A DNA stretch of 64,000 nucleotides from positions 4,216,001 through 4,280,000 of the forward strand of contig NZ_CP139960.1 in assembly GCF_034424215.1 (NCBI RefSeq), in the 5' to 3' direction. A program made the translations under genes and the position numbers. The notes under the pieces are model-generated. The model did not search any database. It was not told where the DNA came from and saw only the letters and a list, made by a program, of their open reading frames with translations. Shown here piece by piece: positions 1 through 5,905 of the stretch; position 1 is the stretch's first letter; each line of letters begins with the position of its first letter. The DNA comes from Niabella yanshanensis (lineage in GTDB: Bacteria; Bacteroidota; Bacteroidia; Chitinophagales; Chitinophagaceae).

Positions 1-594
1 CCTCAGATTGCCTTCAACCAGAACAAAGTCGATGATCTTTTGCATATAGATGGAGGTGGAAAGTCCCAGGATGGTATAAATTGCAGCACCAATAACAGCT
101 TGTAACATAATAGCGCTATGTGGCTGGATCAGCTGCCAGAATCTTTTAATGTTGGATACTTTTTCATTGCCCGTGGTAAAGCTTTCGCCGGGCACGATCA
201 ATACAATTACGCCGGTCCATATTTCTTTAAATGCTTCATGTGTATGCCTGTAAAGTTTGCCATCAGCCGGATCCATTACCAGGATATAGTTTTGGGTTGT
301 TTTATAAATCACTACATAGTGGTACAGCTGATTCTTAAGCTGCAGGTGAGCGATGGCAGGCAGCGGAATTTTAAAAAGACTTTCAAAAGGGCCTTTAGCT
401 CCTTTGGCCTGGAAGCCCAGCTTTTCTGCAGCTTCTATCAGGCCCAGTACATTCGTGCCGCGTTTATCGGTACCTGCAAACTGGCGGATACGGCTAACTG
501 GCAGACGGAGCTTATAATGGGCTGCGATTGAGGCCAGGCAGGCGGCGCCACAATCAGTGACGTCTCTTTGTTTGATTTTGATTTCCTTTCTCAT
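1..594 (-). CDS. Peptidase C39-domain ABC transporter (peptide exporter), N-terminal 198 codons
   Basis: This is the start of a peptidase-containing ABC transporter that would cut double-glycine leaders and export the released peptide across the inner membrane. The reading frame is open from the ATG to the window edge, so the rest of the membrane domain and the ATPase lie outside. Seen: the C39 motif QRDVTDCGAACL at residues 9-20 with catalytic Cys15, His92 (YHYVVIY) and Asp108 (VMDPADG), then the start of the transmembrane domain from about residue 155. It is the last visible gene of a minus-strand run with the HlyD protein, a CPBP protein and two GG-leader peptides, which gives it its likely substrates. 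Family assignment is firm; substrate pairing is inferred from neighbours. Confidence 0.93.
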   Translation of the reverse strand, partial: MRKEIKIKQRDVTDCGAACLASIAAHYKLRLPVSRIRQFAGTDKRGTNVLGLIEAAEKLGFQAKGAKGPFESLFKIPLPAIAHLQLKNQLYHYVVIYKTTQNYILVMDPADGKLYRHTHEAFKEIWTGVIVLIVPGESFTTGNEKVSNIKRFWQLIQPHSAIMLQAVIGAAIYTILGLSTSIYMQKIIDFVLVEGNLR

Positions 595-671
595 AGGTCT
601 TTAACAGTATTGGGTTTCAAGCAGGTTGCCGCAGGCAGATCCGTTGAATTAGAGACCCTTGCAATCGGTAG

Positions 672-1784
672 CTACCCTGCGTTGGCTATTCCAGGCGCTG
701 CCGGGTTCAGCCAGTCGTCTATCTTATCAAACAGCAATTGCCAGAGTGTTCGTTCTGCTACAACAAACCGGGCCTGCAGCGATAATCCTTTTTTCAGCTT
801 CTCGGGGAAGCCATTTTTTAAATGCAGCTGTGTAGTATCAAAACTGCAGCGTACTTTAAATACCAGCTGTTCATTCACTACTGAAAAGTCATTGTCGATA
901 CTTAAAATTGTCCCGGTAAGCACACCAAAATAGTTATAGTCAAAAGCGTCGACCTGGAATCTTGCAGCCTGTCCTGTTTTGAGTAAACCTACATCCCGCG
1001 TATTTACATAACATTCTGCAATCAGGCTGCTTTCGGGCGATAGGGTAGCAATGGTTTGTCCTGCCTGTACCATGCTTCCTTCATATAAGCTATTGATGCC
1101 TTGAATTACGCCGCTTACCGGTGCTTTTATCTGGAAGTTTTTTTGATCAGCCAGTATTTTGCTTCCGGCAGCCTGAAGTTGTGATAGCTCAGCTTCGTAG
1201 GTTGCCAGCTCCTGCTGCCATTGGGCTAGCTGGTTGCGCGTAAATGCCTCGTAAGCCGCCAGTAGTTTTTCATTTTCAACCTGCTTGTCAAAGGCTTCTT
1301 TAGGAGCAATTACTTTGTCTTTTAAAAGGGTATTATTAATGTCCAGCTCCCGCTGCACTTTTCTAAGTGAAGCCTGTTGATCAGCCAGTTGGTATTTAAA
1401 CCGGTTGAGTTGTTGCTTGTATAGGGCGCTACTTAAACTATTAAAGGAAACATTGCCATGAGACGTGGTAAGTATTTTAAGGTCATGTATAAACAGCGTG
1501 CGTTGGTTGATGTCGTAGTTATTACTTACAGCCTGCACCGGAGATACTTCATCTTTAATAATGGCGATTATCTCACCCGCTTGCACCAGCTCACCCTCTT
1601 TGTAAAAGAGTTTTTCTACGATGCCTGAAACAACCGGTTTTATATCGCTACGTTCGGTTACAGGACGGGTAATACCGGTAGCCCGGGTAGAAATAGTGGT
1701 GGAGATGAAGGGCAATGCAACCAATGCCGCCATTACCATAACCAGGGTGACAAGATAGATTATGGAAGTTTTTGGGAAATTCAT
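672..1784 (-). CDS. HlyD-family membrane fusion (periplasmic adaptor) protein
   Basis: A 370-residue adaptor that would link the C39 ABC transporter to the outer membrane for peptide secretion. Seen: a short cytoplasmic N-terminus, one membrane segment at about residues 8-28, a lipoyl-like half motif (KPVVSGIVEKLFYKEGELV) near residue 50, a long Gln/Leu-rich coiled coil at about 110-215, the second half motif (APVSGVIQGINSLYEGSMV), and a beta-rich C-terminal part. The length is usual for HlyD proteins paired with bacteriocin exporters. It lies 77 bases ahead of the transporter and 18 bases after a tiny membrane-peptide gene, consistent with one transcript. Confidence 0.92.
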   Translation of the reverse strand: MNFPKTSIIYLVTLVMVMAALVALPFISTTISTRATGITRPVTERSDIKPVVSGIVEKLFYKEGELVQAGEIIAIIKDEVSPVQAVSNNYDINQRTLFIHDLKILTTSHGNVSFNSLSSALYKQQLNRFKYQLADQQASLRKVQRELDINNTLLKDKVIAPKEAFDKQVENEKLLAAYEAFTRNQLAQWQQELATYEAELSQLQAAGSKILADQKNFQIKAPVSGVIQGINSLYEGSMVQAGQTIATLSPESSLIAECYVNTRDVGLLKTGQAARFQVDAFDYNYFGVLTGTILSIDNDFSVVNEQLVFKVRCSFDTTQLHLKNGFPEKLKKGLSLQARFVVAERTLWQLLFDKIDDWLNPAAPGIANAG

Positions 1785-1802
1785 AGGTGTAAAAAATGGT
1801 TA

Positions 1803-1919
1803 TCATTGGGAATTGTAGCCATCCAGGAAACCTTGTTTGGCATCTTCCCAGTCAAGGATGAGCCATACTGTAAGCACTATTATAATAATTATATAGATGG
1901 TTCGTTCATTTAATTTCAT
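1803..1919 (-). CDS. Small single-pass membrane protein, 38 residues
   Basis: I do not recognise a named family. The gene reads MKLNERTIYIII at its start, has one very hydrophobic segment at about residues 8-22, and ends in an acidic, polar tail (LDWEDAKQG then FLDGYNSQ). It sits 49 bases after the CPBP gene and 18 bases before the HlyD gene on the same strand, a spacing that supports translation as part of the secretion operon. A role in assembling the exporter or in immunity is only inference. Its short length means a chance frame cannot be excluded, but the predicted topology and tight packing argue for a real gene. Confidence 0.6.
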   Translation of the reverse strand: MKLNERTIYIIIIIVLTVWLILDWEDAKQGFLDGYNSQ

Positions 1920-1968
1920 AGCGGAGTGGGTTATGTTATTAAAGAAAATAATTACATTTTATGCTGTT

Positions 1969-2442
1969 CTAGGCAAGATATTTCTTGAGAAGAAAAACGC
2001 ATAGGTTATAAAGTAAATGGATCAAAACAACAGATAAATACGGATAGAATTTGGCTTTTTTGAAATAGAGATAACTATAATTGAGGGTGATTCCTCCCAA
2101 AAAAGCATTTACACGGTATAACCAATTGTAGCTATGCATAAAAGAAAATACCAAGCTGCTACATATGATAAATAACCAGTCCTTATTACTGTCAGTCAAG
2201 GTGACGTCCTTCGTTATATACAGAAAGATTTTGTAAGAATAGTATTGGAAAATCAGTGTCTCGAAAATAGGGACAAGTAATATAGTAACGATTGCTTCTT
2301 CAATTGTAGAATCCCAAATTATAGCGTTATTTGATAAAATGCCTTTGAGATAGTAGTAGGATAAGTATGAAATCGCAACTGAAAGTAAAAGATTTATACT
2401 AATTACCAGAAAAACGAACTTGAGATATTTACCTAAAGTCAT
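1969..2442 (-). CDS. CPBP-family intramembrane protease-like protein (bacteriocin-associated)
   Basis: A membrane protein of 157 residues related to CPBP (Abi/CAAX-processing) glutamic proteases. Seen: several hydrophobic segments and variants of the family motifs: ETLIFQ in place of EExxFR, FSFMH (FxxxH) and HLLYN (HxxxN/B). The open frame extends 14 codons further upstream, but that part is encoded inside an intrinsic terminator hairpin. The ATG giving MTLGKYLKF is preferred because the paralogue about 1.5 kb away has almost the same length (156 residues) from its own start. CPBP proteins beside bacteriocin genes often give immunity or process peptides; which applies here is not visible. 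It lies between the precursor peptides and the transporter genes. Confidence 0.85.
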   Translation of the reverse strand: MTLGKYLKFVFLVISINLLLSVAISYLSYYYLKGILSNNAIIWDSTIEEAIVTILLVPIFETLIFQYYSYKIFLYITKDVTLTDSNKDWLFIICSSLVFSFMHSYNWLYRVNAFLGGITLNYSYLYFKKAKFYPYLSVVLIHLLYNLCVFLLKKYLA

Positions 2443-2452
2443 TTGTTGAAAA

Positions 2453-2485
2453 TTAAAAAAATGCATGCCATACTTGGCATGCATT
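2453..2485 (-). terminator. Intrinsic terminator/attenuator after the precursor-peptide genes
   Basis: A perfect 10-bp stem (AATGCATGCC / GGCATGCATT) with a 6-base loop is followed on the minus strand by a T run. It starts 8 bases after the stop of the second peptide gene and ends just before the CPBP start. Partial read-through would give abundant peptide mRNA and less transporter mRNA; that role is inferred. Confidence 0.8.
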
Positions 2486-2493
2486 GTAAAAAA

Positions 2494-2691
2494 TTATTTG
2501 TAAAAGTATTTTGAGCCTTGTGAAGCACCCTCAACGAAAGCACAAAAGCCACCCCAAATTGCCATTGCTGTATAAACTCCATAATAGCTTATATCGTTGG
2601 CAAAAGAAGTGTCTTTAGATGGTGTTTTGCCTCCATAGGTGTCCATCAACTCTGTTTGGTTTAATTCCGTTAGTTCTATTAAATTTTTCAT
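2494..2691 (-). CDS. Double-glycine leader precursor peptide (bacteriocin-like), 65 residues
   Basis: A likely secreted peptide precursor. Seen: an N-terminal leader of 21 residues that is Leu/Glu-rich (NLIELTELNQTELMD) and ends in TYGG, followed by a 44-residue core that begins KTPSKD, carries the hydrophobic stretch VYTAMAIWGGFCAF, a GxxxG motif (GASQG), and ends KYFYK. The leader form and the nearby C39 transporter suggest cleavage after GG. It contains one cysteine, so no disulfide within the core. It lies 17 bases after a second precursor gene whose core also begins KxPS, which fits a two-peptide system. Antimicrobial function is inferred, not shown. Confidence 0.82.
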   Translation of the reverse strand: MKNLIELTELNQTELMDTYGGKTPSKDTSFANDISYYGVYTAMAIWGGFCAFVEGASQGSKYFYK

Positions 2692-2708
2692 GGTGTTAAA
2701 GTTTAGTA

Positions 2709-2915
2709 TTAGCGAGGATTGTTTTTATTGTAATCTTCCCAGGCACTTACTGCTCCATCCTTAATGTCTTTCCAATTGTCAACTACAAAGGCTACAAGAC
2801 CACCTATAGTTAATTTTCTTGCCCAAGATGGGACTTTCCCCCCATCTGCTACAAGCTGTTCGTCCGGAGCGAGGCTGACCAGCCCCATTTTTTCGAGTTC
2901 AATTGTTTGTGTCAT
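2709..2915 (-). CDS. Double-glycine leader precursor peptide (bacteriocin-like), 68 residues
   Basis: The first gene of the peptide operon. Seen: a 26-residue leader (MTQTIELEKMGLVSL, ending LVADGG) and a 42-residue core starting KVPSWARK, with a hydrophobic block TIGGLVAFVV, an amphipathic acidic/basic half (DNWKDIKDGAVSAWED) containing the GxxxA motif GAVSA, and a polar tail NKNNPR. There are no cysteines. Leader sequence and core start resemble the partner peptide just downstream, and the C39 transporter at the end of the run is the expected processing enzyme. A class II-like, possibly two-component bacteriocin is the best inference; a signalling peptide is an alternative. Confidence 0.82.
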   Translation of the reverse strand: MTQTIELEKMGLVSLAPDEQLVADGGKVPSWARKLTIGGLVAFVVDNWKDIKDGAVSAWEDYNKNNPR

Positions 2916-3443
2916 AAATTAGTTTTTAAAGTGTTTTCAAATACTCGTCTTACGTGTTTTGCCAACACAGGGCATACAGTATTGCTCCCTCATGGTGCGT
3001 CCACCAGTCTTTTTGTTTGATAATAATGGTGTTCGATACAGGCGTTAGCTCCTGTATATCGGCCAGCTTTCAATATGAAGTTACTATTACCACCTGTTGA
3101 AAACCAAACCATTTTTAATATATAGTTATCTGTTTTTTATATATTTTATAATTGGTATATTTCTGATGTATGAGAGTCATTCCAGGAGGTTTGATCAATT
3201 TGTCAGAACGAAAAGCAGGCAGGAAATGGTATTATAAATAGGTTTCAATGAGGGGCTACCAGGCACAGGATAAAAAATGACTAAAAGACAATTTATTTCC
3301 TGATGCCGGAGATGCGAGTTCGCCAACAGTTAAAAGTTCAGCGTACACGGTGACCATAACTGATATCAGGTATCCGCAACGAAAAGCATTACAAAGCAGA
3401 ATGCTTTTGGAATGGCCCAAAGGAATCGATAGTATGGCTGTTT
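2916..3443. other. Non-coding stretch upstream of the peptide operon
   Basis: No convincing gene. It should hold the promoter of the peptide operon on the minus strand; the best candidate is TTG then, after a spacer, TATTTG about 30 bases before the first start, one base short of the Bacteroidota -7 consensus. A 7-bp inverted repeat (ATACAGG / CCTGTAT, 3036-3057) and a second short one (GTGTT / AACAC, near 2954-2968) lie in the presumed leader region. On the plus strand, 3127-3147 repeats the sequence before the XRE gene, and a 24-codon frame follows at 3170-3241. Confidence 0.5.
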
Positions 3444-3914
3444 TTAAAGCAGTGTATGTCTGATAACGAATACTAAAAAGTTGTACAGGCAATGGATAAA
3501 CGTCACAGACCAGTAAGGATAGAAATTAGCCTTTGTAAAATACACGTAAGCATAATTAAGACAAATCCCGCCCAGAAATGCGCTGACGTGGTACAACCAG
3601 TTGTAATTGTGAAATGCAGAGAATACCAGGCTGGCTGAAATAATAAACAACCCATCTTTAGTATTGCGTTTTAAGTTTAGCTTTTTAATTAAAAACTGAA
3701 AAGCATCATAAACTGAAAGCTGAAATATAAGCGTTTCAAGAAGGGGCGCGACCACCACCACCAGGCAAAATTCTTCCATCAATGACTTCCATTCTATAGT
3801 ATTGCGGGACATAACACCATCTAATAGATGATGCGATAGACAGGCCAGAGAAAAGGTTATAAGCAGTTGCAGCGCTACAATTGCAATAGCAAATCGGAAA
3901 TGCTTATACACCAT
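3444..3914 (-). CDS. CPBP-family intramembrane protease-like protein, second copy
   Basis: A 156-residue paralogue of the CPBP protein in the secretion operon. Seen: the same motif variants, ETLIFQ, FSAFH and HCLYN, and long matching stretches such as NYNWLYHVSAFLGGI and LIFQLSVYDAF. It stands alone, on the same strand as the peptide operon but about 530 bases upstream of it. A terminator lies about 90 bases before its start. A stand-alone CPBP gene beside a bacteriocin operon is a reasonable immunity candidate, but this is inference. The duplicate shows that the unusual glutamate motif is conserved, not a random mutation. Confidence 0.8.
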   Translation of the reverse strand: MVYKHFRFAIAIVALQLLITFSLACLSHHLLDGVMSRNTIEWKSLMEEFCLVVVVAPLLETLIFQLSVYDAFQFLIKKLNLKRNTKDGLFIISASLVFSAFHNYNWLYHVSAFLGGICLNYAYVYFTKANFYPYWSVTFIHCLYNFLVFVIRHTLL

Positions 3915-4000
3915 GGTTCAAGTTTAATCGTTAGCAAGCGAAGAATGAGCCTCTGTTGGCTCTGAAATTTCCTGCGACCGGTTCATGTTAGACTTTGAGG

Positions 4001-4034
4001 CAAAAAATAAAGCAGCCATTTGACAGCTGCTTTA
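4001..4034 (-). terminator. Orphan intrinsic terminator on the minus strand
   Basis: A 9-bp perfect stem (TAAAGCAGC / GCTGCTTTA, loop of 9) is followed on the minus strand by a T-rich tail. No established minus-strand gene ends here; a 43-codon frame stops 3 bases before it. The arrangement copies that of the peptide genes, terminator and CPBP gene further left. Confidence 0.65.
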
Positions 4035-4036
4035 CT

Positions 4037-4168
4037 TTAATTAATAGCCTTTGGTCTTTCTCGATAGGTTACACGAAAAATACAGTTTAATAAACAATTT
4101 TCTTTTGCGTAACTTGCAGCACCTGAGTAAATAATAATCTGCCAAACTACCGCTTTTTTGTTGCGCAT
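4037..4168 (-). CDS. Possible 43-residue peptide before the orphan terminator
   Basis: A short frame beginning MRNKKAVVWQIII and ending RPKAIN stops 3 bases before an intrinsic terminator and lies upstream of the second CPBP gene. It has two cysteines (ENCLLNC) but no double-glycine leader like those of the two clear precursors. It may be a remnant of a third peptide, a leader peptide or a chance frame within a small RNA. Support is only the position. Confidence 0.25.
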   Translation of the reverse strand: MRNKKAVVWQIIIYSGAASYAKENCLLNCIFRVTYRERPKAIN

Positions 4169-4277
4169 GACAGTGTTTCTCAAATTTTATCGGTTAGCAA
4201 CGACAGCCGGGGTAAAAGTAGAAAGAGGTAGGTAGTTCAGCAACCCAAATTTCTTATATGTTTATCAGTTTTTTATA

Positions 4278-4285
4278 TAATTTTG
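4278..4285 (+). promoter_or_regulatory. Candidate -7 element (TAATTTTG) of the XRE regulator gene
   Basis: TAATTTTG matches the Bacteroidota -7 consensus TAnnTTTG and lies 18 bases before the preferred ATG. No good -33 element is visible at the usual distance, which could mean activator dependence or a wrong call. Confidence 0.45.
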
Positions 4286-4303
4286 TTTGAATATGTGTTA
4301 CCT

Positions 4304-4699
4304 ATGATTCATCATACTTTAAAACAACTAAGAAAGAGTAAGGGAATTACTCAAACGCAAATGGCCGAGTTACTACACAAAAGCCAAAACGCTTACAGTT
4401 TACTGGAGTCGGGGCAGTCGAAAATAGACGCGGCGGCCATACCGGATATCTGCCGGGTGTTTGATATTACGCCCAACGAATTCTTCGGTTTTGAATCCGA
4501 CAACAGTAATGAGCCGAAACAGGTTGACCTGGTAGAGATTGTCAGGCTGCTAAAAGCCGAATTGGATAAGAAGAATGAATTGCTAAAGCTTTCATTAACA
4601 GCTTTAAGCGAAGTAGAGAAAATAACAGAAAAGAATAAGAACCTGATCAGCTTTCTGAATATTACGAAAAACTATCTATCTTCTCAGGACAGTTGTTAG
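4304..4699 (+). CDS. XRE-family helix-turn-helix regulator
   Basis: A 131-residue DNA-binding protein. Seen: an HTH_3 domain at about residues 5-62 (LKQLRKSKGITQTQMAELL, then LLESGQSKID and FDITPNEFF) followed by a charged helical C-terminus at about 78-120 that could be a coiled coil for dimer formation. The frame can be extended upstream to a TTG, but that codon lies inside a candidate -7 promoter element, so the ATG is preferred. The gene diverges from the CPBP/peptide region and is closed by a strong terminator. Control of the peptide locus is plausible from position only. Confidence 0.88.
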   Translation: MIHHTLKQLRKSKGITQTQMAELLHKSQNAYSLLESGQSKIDAAAIPDICRVFDITPNEFFGFESDNSNEPKQVDLVEIVRLLKAELDKKNELLKLSLTALSEVEKITEKNKNLISFLNITKNYLSSQDSC

Positions 4700-4711
4700 C
4701 AACGGTAAAAT

Positions 4712-4741
4712 AAAAAAGTTCCGCAAAACGGAACTTTTTTT
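4712..4741. terminator. Bidirectional intrinsic terminator
   Basis: Stem GTTCCG / CGGAAC with loop CAAAA, flanked by an A run and a T run so that it can end transcripts on both strands. It lies between the convergent XRE and NlpC/P60 genes. Confidence 0.9.
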
Positions 4742-4778
4742 CATATCAAAATTTTCTGTCGTTTGAACTGTATTGAAT

Positions 4779-5387
4779 TTACATTCTTTTAGCGCCCAGA
4801 TACCGCGCTGCATAGTATTTTTCATCTAATCCGCTCACTGTAACGCCGTTACTTGAAGACGCGTGCGCAAATTTATTATTGCCTAAATATACACCTACAT
4901 GTGATACACCGCCTCTTGTGTTAAAGAAAAGTAAATCACCGGCTTGCAAATAAGCCATGGAAATAAACTGTCCTGCTGCTTTAAACTGATCACGGGCGGT
5001 TCGGGGAAGATCGATGTCAAATGCATTTTTATAAACCTCCCTCACAAAAGCACTGCAATCAATACCACTTTTAGTGGTGCCGCCAAACCGATACCTGGTT
5101 CCGTACCACTCGTCAATAGCTTCCAGCAATTTTACACTGGGAAGCATTCCCGGTAACATTTTCAGAATGGCACCATATTTGGACTGCAAACCAGAAGGCA
5201 TAAAAAACTTCTGGGCAGCTTCTAATAAACTTTCTTTGGTACTGTTCGATTTAGGCCTGATCCCGTTGATCTCATCTTCTATAGACTGGGCAGATCTTAC
5301 AGCAGCTGGTTTAGTAGGGTCTAGTTGGGCAAATGAATTGTTTACAAAAAACAAGCTAATCAACCCCAACACACAAACTCTTAGCAT
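4779..5387 (-). CDS. NlpC/P60 (C40) peptidoglycan endopeptidase
   Basis: An exported 202-residue cell-wall hydrolase expected to cut gamma-D-glutamyl-diamino-acid bonds in stem peptides. Seen: a signal peptide at residues 1-20 (cut after SFA before QLDP), a linker of about 70 residues, and a C40 domain from about residue 88 with catalytic Cys111 in IDCSAFV, His163 in SHVGVYLG and His175 in FAHASS. The pattern YRFGGTTKSGIDCS is typical of the family. It stands alone, divergent from dnaE and convergent with the XRE gene. No SH3 or LysM domain is visible. Confidence 0.93.
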   Translation of the reverse strand: MLRVCVLGLISLFFVNNSFAQLDPTKPAAVRSAQSIEDEINGIRPKSNSTKESLLEAAQKFFMPSGLQSKYGAILKMLPGMLPSVKLLEAIDEWYGTRYRFGGTTKSGIDCSAFVREVYKNAFDIDLPRTARDQFKAAGQFISMAYLQAGDLLFFNTRGGVSHVGVYLGNNKFAHASSSNGVTVSGLDEKYYAARYLGAKRM

Positions 5388-5905
5388 AAACTTAAATCCT
5401 TTTTATTGTTTTCATCCTGTTCTGCGAACCGGAATTAATTGTCAATTTTCTGAATCCTATTAAAAACGTCAAAAGGACAATATTATTGTTCAATGTGCCA
5501 TTTTTTTTAAAAAATTATTAAAAGCTTGATTTTTAATAAAATATCTAATTTTTGATCCATTTTTATGCTTTTTTTTATCGCCGGATGCCTCATTTTGTAG
5601 GTTGAATGCAGCATTTTGGGGAATTATTCTCCACAAAAAACGAAACATTTCTGTTCATCGGGCGAGGGGAAAGTGCCGTTTAAACGGTTCCCTGTTCTTA
5701 AACTTATCAGCATTAACCCCATAACCTTAATCTGTTTCCGGGTGTTATAAATCAGCCTGGGATATTGTGCATAAAGAATTTGGGTAGGGAGGGAAAAAAT
5801 TTGCACTTTGCAAGGCAAATCCGGAAGGTTAAAATTACATTGTCTTTCGGTATCATGATGTTTTAAAAAGGATAGCTGCTGCTGTGGCAATCATAAAATA
5901 TACGG
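5388..5905. other. Divergent non-coding region between the NlpC/P60 gene and dnaE
   Basis: About 520 bases that must contain promoters for two divergent genes. It is AT-rich near 5480-5580. I see a short palindrome near 5478 (ACAATA / TATTGT) but no clean TAnnTTTG element with a -33 partner, and no convincing reading frame. Confidence 0.5.

Noticed and set aside
3256-3492. 78-codon frame on the minus strand overlapping the end of the second CPBP gene
   Set aside because: It overlaps a well-supported gene by about 50 bases, has no family features and an unlikely composition; it looks like a chance frame.
5624-5890. 88-codon minus-strand frame between the NlpC/P60 gene and dnaE
   Set aside because: No recognisable domain, and it lies in the expected divergent promoter region.
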